Source: Lachnospiraceae bacterium (GTDB lineage: Bacteria > Bacillota > Clostridia > Lachnospirales > Lachnospiraceae). From it: DNA of 64,000 bases. The notes under the pieces were generated by a model, which was not told the origin of the DNA, searched no databases, and worked only from the letters and a program-made list of their open reading frames with translations. The translations under genes and the position numbers were made by a program. The DNA lies in assembly GCA_017472605.1 (NCBI GenBank), contig JAFUPV010000023.1, positions 1 to 64,000 of the forward strand. Direction: 5' to 3'. This document shows, piece after piece, positions 52,807-61,763 of this stretch (positions are counted from its first letter, which is position 1; the number at the start of each line of letters is the position of its first letter).

Positions 52807-55452
52807 ATGAATATTTTAACAGCGACCGGAGCATCAATCACGAAAGAAGATCTGTTTCGGGAGAAGTTCTATGATATCAGAGCGTTCGGCGCATGCGAGG
52901 AGCAGACAGGAGAACCGTCTCACTGTATCATCAACACAAATGCAGTCAATGCGGCAATCGAACAGGCTGCCGCAGACGGCGGCGGAACGGTTGTGATCCC
53001 GGATGGTGAATTTAAAGTCTATACAATTCGATTAAAGAGCAATGTCAATCTGTATCTGAGTGATGGTGCAGTGCTTCGCGCGGCGAGAACGGACATTACC
53101 GGATCCTATGAGAAGCAGAAAGGGGAAGGCGGGAATTATGATGAGCCGGAAGTAAACCGTTATGCGGGCCTGCAGGACCATGGTCATACCTATTTTGCCA
53201 ACAGCATGTTCTACGCGGCTGATCAGGAAAACATCATGATCTATGGAAAGGGACTCATCGACGGCAGCTGCTATGATGAGGAAACCGGATACCGCCAGTA
53301 TGTGCTGATGGGAGGGGATCCCTGGGATCATCCGATGCGTAATGAAAGAGGACACCGGGGAGAATGGTTCGGCAACAAGGCAATTGCCCTTGTCCGCTGT
53401 CAAAACATTGTTCTTGCCGATTTTTCACTGGTGATCGGAGGTCATTTCGCAATCATTGCAGAAGGCGTAACAAACATGCTCATTGCGGATGTGCTGGTTG
53501 ATACAACGAGAGATGCGCTGGATGTAGACTGCTGTCAGGATGTAACGGTGCGAAACAGTGTGTTCAACTCGCTGACCGATGATGCGCTGGTAATGAAAAG
53601 TTCCTATGGAGCAGGGATTTTCATGCCAACGAAAAATGTCCTGATTGAAGACTGTGTAGTCAGCGGTTATGATGCAGGCAGTGTCTATGCGAAGACTTAC
53701 ACAAGAGACAAACTGATCGCAACGGACCGCTGCGGCCCAACCGGACGTGTAAAGTTCGGTACAGAAGCGACCTGCGGATATGATCAGGTAACCATTCGCC
53801 GGACAAAGTTTGACCGGTCCCGCGGATTTGCCATGGAGGCGGTAGACGGAAGCGATCTTACAAATGTGATCTTCACGGACTGCACCATGGACATGATCAG
53901 CAGTTCACCGATCTTTATCCGCGCCGGTGAGCGGGGACGTTATCCGGTGACAGGAATGCAGACCAGTGAAGAAGTGACGGCAAAGGAGCCAAATGTGCGT
54001 CTGGATAACAGAAACTGGGTGCTTCCGGATACGGATGACTATCAGAAATATCCGGCTCTGCGCTATGCACCTTCCTATAAAAAGGACAGGAAGGTAACTG
54101 TTGACGGCCACTCCTGGTTCACGGTTGTTGACGGAGAAAATCCGGTGCGCCTCAATGAAGCTAATGTGACGGAAAAAGACGGGGTGTACTATGGAAAGAG
54201 CTATGTGGAGGGACAGGGCTATGTAACAGACTGGTCAGCTCCGCTGACGAAGGAAGAAGCGCTTTGCCGCGGCAACGGAAACGGATGCGCAAAGATGGCC
54301 AGGGTTTCCAATGTGGAGATCAGCAACGTGACCATTACCAATGCAGATCCCCGCTATCCGATTCTGCTGATGGGTCTTGCTGACAGTAAGATTGAAAATG
54401 TGGTTCTGAAAAACATCCGGGCACAGTTTCGCGGCGGACTGACCATGGAGCACGCGGTGGAACAGCGTCAGCTGAACACCAACTGGGAATATGCGCAGTT
54501 TGAAACCGCTCCGTCGGTTCAGACGCTTCCGTGGCTGGTTAACACGTTTTTCCTGAAGGAGGAAGGTCTTCTTCCGCGTGTCGACTGGGATCCGGAACGC
54601 GGAACCTGGAAAGACGATCCCTATAACGTGCCGGAAATGCCTGCAGTTTATCCCGAACCGAGCAACTGGGGAATCTTACCGGCATACGGCTTCTATGCCC
54701 GCCATGTGGACGGTCTGACCATTGAAGGAATGACGCTGGAATATCTGGTTGAAGATACACGCCATGCCATTGTGTTTGATGATGCAGCCAATGTAACGTT
54801 GAAGGATATCTGTGCAAAAAGTGCGGATGGGGTGGAACCGGTCGCTCTTGTTACCAATTGCTGCCGCAGACATACCAATGAGGAGTATGTGCCTGAGCTG
54901 CCCTATTTCACAACAACGGTCAGCGGACTGACGCTTCCTCTTGGACTGGAAGCAAAGCTTGTCACAGTTGAGGCACCGGCTCCGGGAACGCCGACAGATT
55001 CCCACTATCCGTATCCGACACTTCCGATTCCGGAAAACGGCTACCAGTTTGCTGTTCCCACGGAATCCTATCCGCTGCCAAGGACGGTATTTCGTCCATT
55101 CTTTGCACTGGATCCGGTTTATGAAGGTGTAGAAGGGGAAGAACAGAAAATCCGCGTGGTTCTGCGCAATCCTGCATCGGAAACAAGCAGAAAGCAGACA
55201 AGCGGAATGATCTATAACGAAGCGGCAGGCGCAAGAGATTTTACGGTGACTGCAGAAGCGCAGGAACTGAACATTCAAGTCTGCGGACTGCCGGAAGGCG
55301 CGGTCTGGGAGGAAGAAACTATGACAATTACATGGACGCCGAAAGCGGGACAGAACGGATCGTGGCAGGTTACAATGACTGCAGATGATGGGCTGATCCC
55401 GGAACAGGCATCCTTTATCTGGAGGATTAATGAACGTGGAAGTAATGATTAA
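52807..55452 (+). CDS. GH28-like (polygalacturonase family) beta-helix protein, cytoplasmic
   Basis: 881 residues, no signal peptide. Begins with the family's opening FYDIRAFGA ... INTNAVNAAIEQAAADGGGTVVIPDG and runs as a right-handed beta-helix with repeated N-x-x-I-x-D/N turns. Candidate catalytic carboxylates are D236/D239/D241 in RDALDVD and D258-D259 in TDDAL, aligned with the NTD and DD motifs; the usual GHG and RxK motifs are not obvious, so specificity may differ from classical polygalacturonases. Residues about 790-881 form a small Ig-like C-terminal domain. Probably cleaves galacturonosyl or related residues from imported oligosaccharides. Overlaps the GNAT gene by 23 bp. Confidence 0.8.
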   Translation: MNILTATGASITKEDLFREKFYDIRAFGACEEQTGEPSHCIINTNAVNAAIEQAAADGGGTVVIPDGEFKVYTIRLKSNVNLYLSDGAVLRAARTDITGSYEKQKGEGGNYDEPEVNRYAGLQDHGHTYFANSMFYAADQENIMIYGKGLIDGSCYDEETGYRQYVLMGGDPWDHPMRNERGHRGEWFGNKAIALVRCQNIVLADFSLVIGGHFAIIAEGVTNMLIADVLVDTTRDALDVDCCQDVTVRNSVFNSLTDDALVMKSSYGAGIFMPTKNVLIEDCVVSGYDAGSVYAKTYTRDKLIATDRCGPTGRVKFGTEATCGYDQVTIRRTKFDRSRGFAMEAVDGSDLTNVIFTDCTMDMISSSPIFIRAGERGRYPVTGMQTSEEVTAKEPNVRLDNRNWVLPDTDDYQKYPALRYAPSYKKDRKVTVDGHSWFTVVDGENPVRLNEANVTEKDGVYYGKSYVEGQGYVTDWSAPLTKEEALCRGNGNGCAKMARVSNVEISNVTITNADPRYPILLMGLADSKIENVVLKNIRAQFRGGLTMEHAVEQRQLNTNWEYAQFETAPSVQTLPWLVNTFFLKEEGLLPRVDWDPERGTWKDDPYNVPEMPAVYPEPSNWGILPAYGFYARHVDGLTIEGMTLEYLVEDTRHAIVFDDAANVTLKDICAKSADGVEPVALVTNCCRRHTNEEYVPELPYFTTTVSGLTLPLGLEAKLVTVEAPAPGTPTDSHYPYPTLPIPENGYQFAVPTESYPLPRTVFRPFFALDPVYEGVEGEEQKIRVVLRNPASETSRKQTSGMIYNEAAGARDFTVTAEAQELNIQVCGLPEGAVWEEETMTITWTPKAGQNGSWQVTMTADDGLIPEQASFIWRINERGSND

Positions 55453-55927
55453 GGCGCTTGACTCCGCATATCTGGATGCGGTAACGGAAGTAGAGCAGAT
55501 CTGCTTTCCACCGGCGGAAGCAGCAGGACGAGAAGATTTTGAAATGCGTTTCACCAGTCCGGCGTATCGTTGTTTCGGTGCGTTTCTGGCGGATGGAACA
55601 ATGATCGGTTTTGTGAACGGGGCTCTGTACCATGAGCCCGCGCTGCCGGATGAGCTTTATCACAATGTGACAAAGCTGTCTGCGGATGGGATGTGGCAGA
55701 CCATTTTCGGTTTAAATGTTCTGCCGCAGTACCGCAGACAGGGAATTGCCACAAAGCTGATCAAAACCATCATTGAGGAGAGCAGACGCGCCGGAAGAAA
55801 GGGTGTTGTTCTGACCTGCAAGGACAGGCTGCGTCCCCTCTATGAGGCGGTAGGATTTGAATGGCAGGGTGTTTCCGCGTCAACCCATGGAAACGCGGTA
55901 TGGAACGATATGCTGCTGCGATTCTGA
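55430..55927 (+). CDS. GNAT family N-acetyltransferase
   Basis: 165 residues; GGAGG lies 4 nt before the ATG at 55430, inside the end of the GH28 gene, so translation is probably coupled. Acetyl-CoA-binding motif A is visible as LNVLPQYRRQGIATKLIKTI (Q/RxxGxG/A form) and motif B as YEAVGFEWQG. The AANAT-like N-terminus (VTEVEQICFPPAEAAG) suggests a small amine substrate. Why it is tied to a glycosidase is unclear. Converges with the MATE gene 3 bp away and no terminator lies between. Confidence 0.85.
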   Translation: MNVEVMIKALDSAYLDAVTEVEQICFPPAEAAGREDFEMRFTSPAYRCFGAFLADGTMIGFVNGALYHEPALPDELYHNVTKLSADGMWQTIFGLNVLPQYRRQGIATKLIKTIIEESRRAGRKGVVLTCKDRLRPLYEAVGFEWQGVSASTHGNAVWNDMLLRF

Positions 55928-55930
55928 GCA

Positions 55931-57334
55931 TTATTTCATCCATTTTCCGCTCTTTAAGCGCCAGAGGCACAGAAGGAAGCGGATGAAGCAGTCGGCGCCG
56001 ATCGCCCACCAGACACCGGTAACACCGAGAGCAAGGGGGCCTGTGACAAGCCAGACAAGGCCGGTGCGAAGCCCCCACATGCCGACAAGACTCACAACAA
56101 GAGGGAACTTGACATCACCGGCACCGCGGAAGATTCCGCTGATGATGATGTAGAAACTGAAGAAGAGCTCGGTGGCAGCTGCAATCTGCACCGTCTGCGT
56201 GCCAAGCCGGATTACCTCTGCATCGGTTGTCAGAAGACTGACGATCGGCTTAGCCAGAAGAAAGACGGGGATGCAGACCAGCTCAATGACGATGGCGCTG
56301 ATGATGCAGATGGATTTGGCAAAACGGGCTGCCAGCTGACGGTTTCCGGCACCGAGAGACTGGCCGATCAGCGTGGTTGCTGTGTAGGCAAATCCATAGG
56401 CGGGCAGATACATCAGGCTTTCCGTCTGGTTGGTCAGATAGTGTGCTGCCAGCGGGATGGTTCCGAGACCGGAAATCATTGCTGTCAGTGCGATCTGTCC
56501 AAGACAGAGGGTATTACGCTCCAGAAGAACAGGAACGCTGATATGGACAATGCTTTTGAGAGTCTGGCTGCGGAACCGGTAGCTGCCCTTTGGAGCAATC
56601 CGGGCCGGGGTATCGGCGCGAAACAGAAAGACAAGAAGGAGCACAGCAAGAGCAAACTGGGAAAAGGCAGTTGAGATTGCTGCACCGCGGATTCCAAGTC
56701 CCGCACCAAAAACGGGGACGGAAACGCCGGCGAACACCATCTGCCGGGAAGGGTAGATCAGAAAGAAGTTTCCGATTACATTCAGCAGATTGGAAGTCAG
56801 ATTTGCGATCAGCGGCAGTCTGGTGTTTCCTGCAGAACGGAGAACGGCGGAGAGAACCACGCCAAGCGTCTGAGGAAGCAGGCCGAAGGCAAGAATTCCC
56901 ATGTATGCTCCTGCATTGGGGACCACATCCGGTTCGGCGCCAAGCCAGACGGGAATATTTCGGTGGAGAAGCCGAAGAACGAGAGTCAGAAGAAGACCGA
57001 GACAGACGGACGCCGTAATTGCCTGGCGTACCGCCAGTTCGGTCTTTTCTTTGCTTCTCTCGCCGACGGCGTGAGAGACCAGGTAGGAAAAACCGACACT
57101 GAGCGCGGTAATGATTCCATTGATCAGCCAGACGGTTGAAGCATTGATTGCAACGGAAGCTGTCGCATTGGCACCGATGGAGCCGACCATGGCTGTATCG
57201 AGCAGGGTTGCCATGCAGATCAGCAGCTGCTCCAGAATCGCCGGAATGGAAAGACGGATGATTGTTTCCGGAATGCTCTTTCCGAGATTCAGTACGTTCT
57301 GTACTTCTTGTTGAGAGGAGGAAGGCTTACTCAC
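55931..57334 (-). CDS. MATE family multidrug/metabolite exporter
   Basis: 467 residues from a GTG start with AAAGGA upstream. Twelve hydrophobic segments in two halves; typical MATE features are PAILEQLLICMATLLDTAMVG in the first half (first 20 residues) and the corresponding SVPVLLERNTLCLGQIALTA in the second. Uses a Na+ or H+ gradient to export small, often cationic molecules. Third gene of the deacetylase operon; its start overlaps the upstream gene by 8 bp, so it may export a product of the two deacetylase-like enzymes. That link is inference. Confidence 0.92.
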   Translation of the reverse strand: MSKPSSSQQEVQNVLNLGKSIPETIIRLSIPAILEQLLICMATLLDTAMVGSIGANATASVAINASTVWLINGIITALSVGFSYLVSHAVGERSKEKTELAVRQAITASVCLGLLLTLVLRLLHRNIPVWLGAEPDVVPNAGAYMGILAFGLLPQTLGVVLSAVLRSAGNTRLPLIANLTSNLLNVIGNFFLIYPSRQMVFAGVSVPVFGAGLGIRGAAISTAFSQFALAVLLLVFLFRADTPARIAPKGSYRFRSQTLKSIVHISVPVLLERNTLCLGQIALTAMISGLGTIPLAAHYLTNQTESLMYLPAYGFAYTATTLIGQSLGAGNRQLAARFAKSICIISAIVIELVCIPVFLLAKPIVSLLTTDAEVIRLGTQTVQIAAATELFFSFYIIISGIFRGAGDVKFPLVVSLVGMWGLRTGLVWLVTGPLALGVTGVWWAIGADCFIRFLLCLWRLKSGKWMK

Positions 57335-58196
57335 TGCGCAGTCCTTTCTGCTTCAGAACGTAATCGGCAACGTTGTAGTTTGTCTCAATCCAGGCACCGC
57401 GGGCAAGCATGTAGCCAATCAGGTCACTGAGCATGTTGACGCGGCTTACGCGGCCGACAAACTGGGGATGAAGCACAAAATTAATCATTCGTCCTTCTGC
57501 TGCAAGGGAATCAAACTCCTCCTTCCAGATTTCAAGCATTTCACGGGGCGATTTCAGTTCATAGCGCTCCGGCGCGGAATCGGTGTAGAAGTCATAGGCA
57601 GTATCATCAAAGATGGAGTCTTTTGGAAGCTCCACAAGCGGAACCTCCTTTCCATTCAGGCGGTGGATGAACGGGCCGTCCGTATCGCGCCAGTTGGAAC
57701 TGTAGATGTAGCCGTGTTCCACGAAAAGCTCCAGACTGTAATCATGGATCACGCCGCCCGGTGCCCGGTGGCCGGCCAGCTGCTGGCCGCAGATGTCGCG
57801 GATGATCTGCTCTGCCTTTTGCATGGTCTGATGTTCTTCTTCTTTTGTGGTGGTTGTAAATTCCTCATGCTCATAACCGTGGAAGCCGATTTCATGTCCG
57901 CGCCGGCTGATTTCTCTTACCACCTCCGGGTATTGCTCGGCAATGATTCCGGGGATGAAGAACGTTGCTTTGACGTTCCAGGTATCCAGCATCTTCAAAA
58001 TCCGTGGAACACCCTGTTTCGGACCGTAGGTGCCGCGGGAGAGGTTGGTGATATGGTCCAGATTTCCGTCTCCTCGTGTTGTCCACATCGTTTCCGCGTC
58101 CAGGTCAAAGGCAAGCATTACAGCAATGCGTTTTCCGTCAGGCCAGACAGGAAGCTCCTGCTTTACAAACTGATCTTTTTCATTTGTTATTTTCAT
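57327..58196 (-). CDS. CE4 polysaccharide deacetylase / PuuE-like hydrolase (second copy)
   Basis: 289 residues from the ATG at 58196 (AAGGAG upstream; the in-frame extension to 58319 runs back into the neighbour). No signal peptide. The CE4 NodB fold shows the metal Asp region AFDLDAET (D31, D33) and the H-x3-H pair in GFHGYEHE. The FDxDAE form is typical of the HpPgdA/cyclic-imidase/PuuE subgroup, which includes peptidoglycan deacetylases and amide-ring hydrolases such as allantoinase. A cytosolic location favours a small amide over cell wall. Paralogous to the gene just upstream, with a 17-bp overlap. Confidence 0.85.
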   Translation of the reverse strand: MKITNEKDQFVKQELPVWPDGKRIAVMLAFDLDAETMWTTRGDGNLDHITNLSRGTYGPKQGVPRILKMLDTWNVKATFFIPGIIAEQYPEVVREISRRGHEIGFHGYEHEEFTTTTKEEEHQTMQKAEQIIRDICGQQLAGHRAPGGVIHDYSLELFVEHGYIYSSNWRDTDGPFIHRLNGKEVPLVELPKDSIFDDTAYDFYTDSAPERYELKSPREMLEIWKEEFDSLAAEGRMINFVLHPQFVGRVSRVNMLSDLIGYMLARGAWIETNYNVADYVLKQKGLRSE

Positions 58197-59067
58197 AGCG
58201 ATCTCCTTGCGATTGGTATTCCAGAACGTAGCGCGCAGCTTCCTCGCAGGTGGTAATCCAGGCACCGTGACGCTGCATGTAGGCGATGAATTCACCCAGT
58301 GCGGCAATGCGGCTGGCACGTCCGATCATCTGCGGATGAAGCTTCAGAACGAAGATCTTGTCTCCTTCTTCTGCAAGCCCGTCAAATTCGTCCTTCCAGT
58401 TGCCGATCACTTCCCTGTTTGTGTACATGGCGCGGACAGCCGGATCACTGAAGGTAAAATAGAAATAGGTAAAATCATCCATAGTAATGTCATTTGGCAA
58501 CTCGATGAGGGGAAGCCTGGTTCCGTTTTCTTCCCACTGGTAAGCCCAGTCGCAGTCCTTCATGGAAGAGCTGTAAAGATAGCCGCGCTCAGCCAGCAGC
58601 TTCGGGGTGAAGGGGTGAATGATGCTTTCCGGACCGCGGTGACCCACCGGATTTTTTCCGGTAATGGACCGGATCAGCTTTTCACACGTTTCCAGCAGAG
58701 CTTCTTCCTCTTCCCGGGTGATTCCGCGGACGGATTCGTGGGCATAGCCGTGACAGGCAATCTCATGTCCGCGTTCATGGATTTTGCGGACACAGTCCTC
58801 GTAGCGCTCAATCACGATTCCCGGTACAAAGAACGTGCTGCGGATTCCGAAGGTATCCAGCATGTTCAGGCACCGTTCCAGTCCTTCATGGGGACCATAC
58901 TGCCCACGGGAATAATCGGTAAAACCAATGGAAGTTCCTTTGGAACGGGCACGGGATTCCCGAAGAAATTCCGCATCAAAATCAAACGTGATCATCACGG
59001 CGATCCGCCGGTTGTCCGGCCACTGAATGCCGGGACCGGTTGTTTTTCCATCTGTCTGTATGTTCAT
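58180..59067 (-). CDS. CE4 polysaccharide deacetylase / PuuE-like hydrolase (first copy)
   Basis: 295 residues from the ATG at 59067; AAAGGA lies 12 nt upstream, and two earlier in-frame ATGs have no binding site. Metal Asp region TFDFDAEF (D29, D31) and H-x3-H in ACHGYAHE; GHRGPESIIHP corresponds to the catalytic loop. Same domain layout as its downstream paralogue, with clear but moderate sequence divergence, so they may take different substrates or form a heteromer. First gene of the three-gene minus-strand operon, behind a structured leader, and divergent from an amino-acid ABC importer. Confidence 0.85.
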   Translation of the reverse strand: MNIQTDGKTTGPGIQWPDNRRIAVMITFDFDAEFLRESRARSKGTSIGFTDYSRGQYGPHEGLERCLNMLDTFGIRSTFFVPGIVIERYEDCVRKIHERGHEIACHGYAHESVRGITREEEEALLETCEKLIRSITGKNPVGHRGPESIIHPFTPKLLAERGYLYSSSMKDCDWAYQWEENGTRLPLIELPNDITMDDFTYFYFTFSDPAVRAMYTNREVIGNWKDEFDGLAEEGDKIFVLKLHPQMIGRASRIAALGEFIAYMQRHGAWITTCEEAARYVLEYQSQGDRYENNK

Positions 59068-59102
59068 AGTGATGTTTCGTCCTTTCATGTATTTATGCAT
59101 GA

Positions 59103-59165
59103 CTGATGAATAGGAAAGGACGCAGGGAAATCCTGGGTTCTTTCCTGCCGGAATGGCTTCATCAG
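59103..59165 (-). promoter_or_regulatory. Nested hairpin leader of the deacetylase-MATE operon
   Basis: In RNA sense (minus strand), CTGATGAA (59165-59158) pairs with TTCATCAG (59110-59103); inside it AGGAAAG (59146-59140 region) pairs with CTTTCCT (59118-59112) and CAGG with CCTG (59135-59132 with 59126-59123). The structure starts about 10 nt after the predicted transcript start and ends about 35 nt before the start codon. No known riboswitch recognised. Confidence 0.6.
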
Positions 59166-59180
59166 AGCAGGTTTATTCTC

Positions 59181-59208
59181 AGTATAGCACGCTTTTGAGG
59201 GAAATCAA
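59181..59208 (-). promoter_or_regulatory. Promoter of the deacetylase-MATE operon
   Basis: On the minus strand TTGATT (59208-59203), 16-bp spacer, TATACT (59186-59181). Confidence 0.7.
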
Positions 59209-59255
59209 GCGAAAAAAAATATACAGGAATATGCAAAGATATTTTGTTTCAGGCA

Positions 59256-59284
59256 TTGATTATTTGCTCTGGTTGTGATAAGAT
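59256..59284 (+). promoter_or_regulatory. Promoter of the amino-acid ABC importer operon
   Basis: TTGATT (59256-59261), 17-bp spacer, TAAGAT (59279-59284). Divergent from the minus-strand promoter 48 bp away. Confidence 0.6.
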
Positions 59285-59361
59285 ATAAAGTGATGCCAAA
59301 ATCTCTGATCGATTTTCTTAGAACAGAGAGAATTGAGCAAGCTAATTTAGGAGGAAGTACT

Positions 59362-60345
59362 ATGAAGAAGTTTGGAATGCTGTTATGTACCGTTCTGACT
59401 GCTGCAATGCTGACCGCATGCGGAAACGGCAATGGCACAGAAAAGACAACAGAAGCAAAGTCCACGACTGCTGAGGTTGTAACAACAGTTGCTGATACAA
59501 CAGAGGAGACCACAGCTGAGAAGACTACCGAGGAGAAAACTACTGAGGCGAAAACTACTGAGGCGAAGACTGAGGCTGAGACCACAGTGGAAGACACTGC
59601 TGAGGCAAAGACCGAGGCAAAGACCGAGAAGGAGACCGATGCCGCTTCGAATCCGTTTGACGGAAAGACAGTAAAGGTTGGCTGCTCCGCTACTTTTGTT
59701 CCGTATGAGTCCATTGAGATGGCTGCTGACGGTACCACAACCCATGTGGGAATGAACATCGACATCATCACTGCTGTTGTAGAAAAGAACGGCGGCAAGG
59801 TTGAGTTTGTTGATATGCCGTTTAAGACGCTGATCGCTTCCATTCAGGCTGGTCAGATCGATTTCTGCAGCGGCGGAATGGCTCCGACGGAGGAGCGTAA
59901 GAAAACCCTGAATTTCTCTGAGGTTTTCTTCTACCCGAGAAATGCGATCGTGTACCGTTCTGAGGACAATTATCCGGATCTGGCTTCCCTGGAGGGAAAG
60001 ACCATTGCCTATGTATTCGGAACCAACTACCAGCAGGTAGCTGAGAGTGTTGAGGGTGCATCTGTTGTTGGTATTCAGGGCAGCCCGGCATGTATCGAAG
60101 AGGTTAAGAGCAAGAGAGCAGATGCCTGCATCATTGATGGTGCCGGCGCAACCGAGTATCTGAAGGAGAACGAGTCTCTGGCTATGAGCCTTCTGGACAA
60201 GACCGATGACTGCTTCGCAATCGGATTCCCGAAGGACTCTCCATACTACGAGACCTTCAATGAGACACTGAAGGAAATGATGGAGAACGGTGAGCTGGAT
60301 GCAATTGTTGCTGAGCATCTGAACGAGCAGTTTATCCTGGACTAA
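59362..60345 (+). CDS. Polar amino-acid ABC transporter binding lipoprotein
   Basis: 327 residues from the ATG at 59362 (TTAGGAGG upstream). Lipoprotein signal with lipobox LTAC (Cys about residue 21). A Thr/Glu/Lys-rich linker with TTEAK-type repeats (about 25-95) spaces the binding domain from the membrane. The type 2 periplasmic-binding domain shows VPYESIEMAADGTTTHVGMNIDI, DFCSGGMAPTEERKKTLNFS and DACIIDGAGATEYL. Binds an amino acid or related compound; which one is not readable. Followed by permease and ATPase genes. Confidence 0.93.
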   Translation: MKKFGMLLCTVLTAAMLTACGNGNGTEKTTEAKSTTAEVVTTVADTTEETTAEKTTEEKTTEAKTTEAKTEAETTVEDTAEAKTEAKTEKETDAASNPFDGKTVKVGCSATFVPYESIEMAADGTTTHVGMNIDIITAVVEKNGGKVEFVDMPFKTLIASIQAGQIDFCSGGMAPTEERKKTLNFSEVFFYPRNAIVYRSEDNYPDLASLEGKTIAYVFGTNYQQVAESVEGASVVGIQGSPACIEEVKSKRADACIIDGAGATEYLKENESLAMSLLDKTDDCFAIGFPKDSPYYETFNETLKEMMENGELDAIVAEHLNEQFILD

Positions 60346-60366
60346 AGAAATAAAGGGGCGGCATCA

Positions 60367-61035
60367 ATGAATCTGGATTTTTCCTGTGTAGTAAAGTATT
60401 GGCCCTTCCTGTACCACGGGGCGCTGCTGACTTTAAAAATGACAGCGATTTGTGCTGTCCTTGGATTTATGCTTGGCGTGCTTCTTGCATTGCTCAAGCT
60501 GAGTAAATGGAAACCATTAATCTGGTTTGGACGTTTTTATACATCGGTATTTCGTGGAACGCCGCTGCTGGTACAGCTGTGTATTGTCCATTTCGGTCTT
60601 CCCCATCTGCTTGGAGTGACCTTTACTACAGAGCAGTCCGGTATTCTGACCTTCACGCTGAACTCAGCCGCTTACATATCCGAGATTTTCCGCGGCGGTA
60701 TCCAGGCAGTGGATAAGGGCCAGTATGAGGCGGCCAAATCCCTTGGAATCGGTTATGGGGACATGATGAAGGACATCATTGTTCCTCAGGCTGTGAAGCA
60801 CATCCTGCCCAGTCTGGTCAATGAGGCAATTGCTCTGCTGAAAGAAACTTCCATTCTTTCCTACATCGGAGCGATGGAGCTGATCAAGGCAGCCGATCAG
60901 ATTACGGTACTGAGTTATCGTTTCTTCGAACCGTATCTGACCATCGCGCTGATCTACTATGTATTTGTCATGCTGCTTTCAATGGTTGCAAATCGTCTGG
61001 AAAGGTGGGTGAACCGCAGTGATCAAGTTTCATGA
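60367..61035 (+). CDS. Polar amino-acid ABC transporter permease (HisM/GlnP type)
   Basis: 222 residues with about five transmembrane helices. [10 protein letters not shown] and the EAA loop [20 protein letters not shown] followed by [17 protein letters not shown] are diagnostic. Probably a homodimer since it is the only permease in the operon. Overlaps the ATPase gene by 17 bp. Confidence 0.95.
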   Translation: MNLDFSCVVKYWPFLYHGALLTLKMTAICAVLGFMLGVLLALLKLSKWKPLIWFGRFYTSVFRGTPLLVQLCIVHFGLPHLLGVTFTTEQSGILTFTLNSAAYISEIFRGGIQAVDKGQYEAAKSLGIGYGDMMKDIIVPQAVKHILPSLVNEAIALLKETSILSYIGAMELIKAADQITVLSYRFFEPYLTIALIYYVFVMLLSMVANRLERWVNRSDQVS

Positions 61036-61741
61036 TGTGTATAAAAACTTCGGACAGCTTGAAGTTCTGAAAGGAATTAATCTGTCTATCGACAAGGGTC
61101 AGGTTGTCACACTGATCGGTCCGTCCGGTTCCGGAAAGTCAACGATCCTGCGCTGCATGAACCTTCTGGAGGTTCCAACGAAGGGTCAGGTGTTCATTGA
61201 GGGCCAGGAGATTACCGCTAAGAAGGTTGACATCCAGGCAATCCGGAAGGACATCGGAATGGTATTCCAGCACTTCAATCTGTTTCCGCACAAGACGGTT
61301 ATGGAAAACATGACCTATGCGCCCATCAAGGTGAAGAAGAAGCCAAAGGCAGAGGCAGAGCAGAAGGCCATGGAACTGCTTCAGCTGGTAGGTCTGACGG
61401 AAAAGGCGAATGAATACCCGGGCAAGCTTTCCGGCGGACAGAAGCAGCGTATTGCCATTGCGCGTGCGCTGGCGATGGAGCCGAAGATCATGCTGTTTGA
61501 TGAGCCGACTTCCGCACTGGATCCGGAGATGGTTAAGGAGGTTCTTGAGGTAATTAAGAATCTGGCTCATACCGGAATCACAATGGCTCTTGTAACCCAC
61601 GAGATGGGATTTGCGAGAGAAGTTTCAGACCGGATCTGTTTCATCGATGACGGTCAGATTCTGGAGGATGCGTCACCGGACGAGTTCTTCAGTCATCCGA
61701 AGACGGAGCGTGCGCAGTCATTCCTGGATAAAGTATTATAA
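61019..61741 (+). CDS. Polar amino-acid ABC transporter ATPase (GlnQ type)
   Basis: 240 residues from a GTG inside the permease gene end. Walker [10 protein letters not shown] (34-42), Q-loop [10 protein letters not shown], signature [15 protein letters not shown], Walker [11 protein letters not shown], and switch His in LVTHEMGFA. Energises the importer. Complete and unremarkable. Confidence 0.97.
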   Translation: MIKFHDVYKNFGQLEVLKGINLSIDKGQVVTLIGPSGSGKSTILRCMNLLEVPTKGQVFIEGQEITAKKVDIQAIRKDIGMVFQHFNLFPHKTVMENMTYAPIKVKKKPKAEAEQKAMELLQLVGLTEKANEYPGKLSGGQKQRIAIARALAMEPKIMLFDEPTSALDPEMVKEVLEVIKNLAHTGITMALVTHEMGFAREVSDRICFIDDGQILEDASPDEFFSHPKTERAQSFLDKVL

Positions 61742-61763
61742 TGGAGCGAACGAAAGAACAGTT

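Noticed and set aside
59103..59165. Hammerhead ribozyme, because the leader contains CTGATGA and later GAAA
   Set aside because: The expected stem II/stem III arrangement does not close: extra bases separate the putative stem II from GAAA and no proper stem III with a cleavage triplet follows. The CTGATGAA/TTCATCAG pairing explains the motif better.
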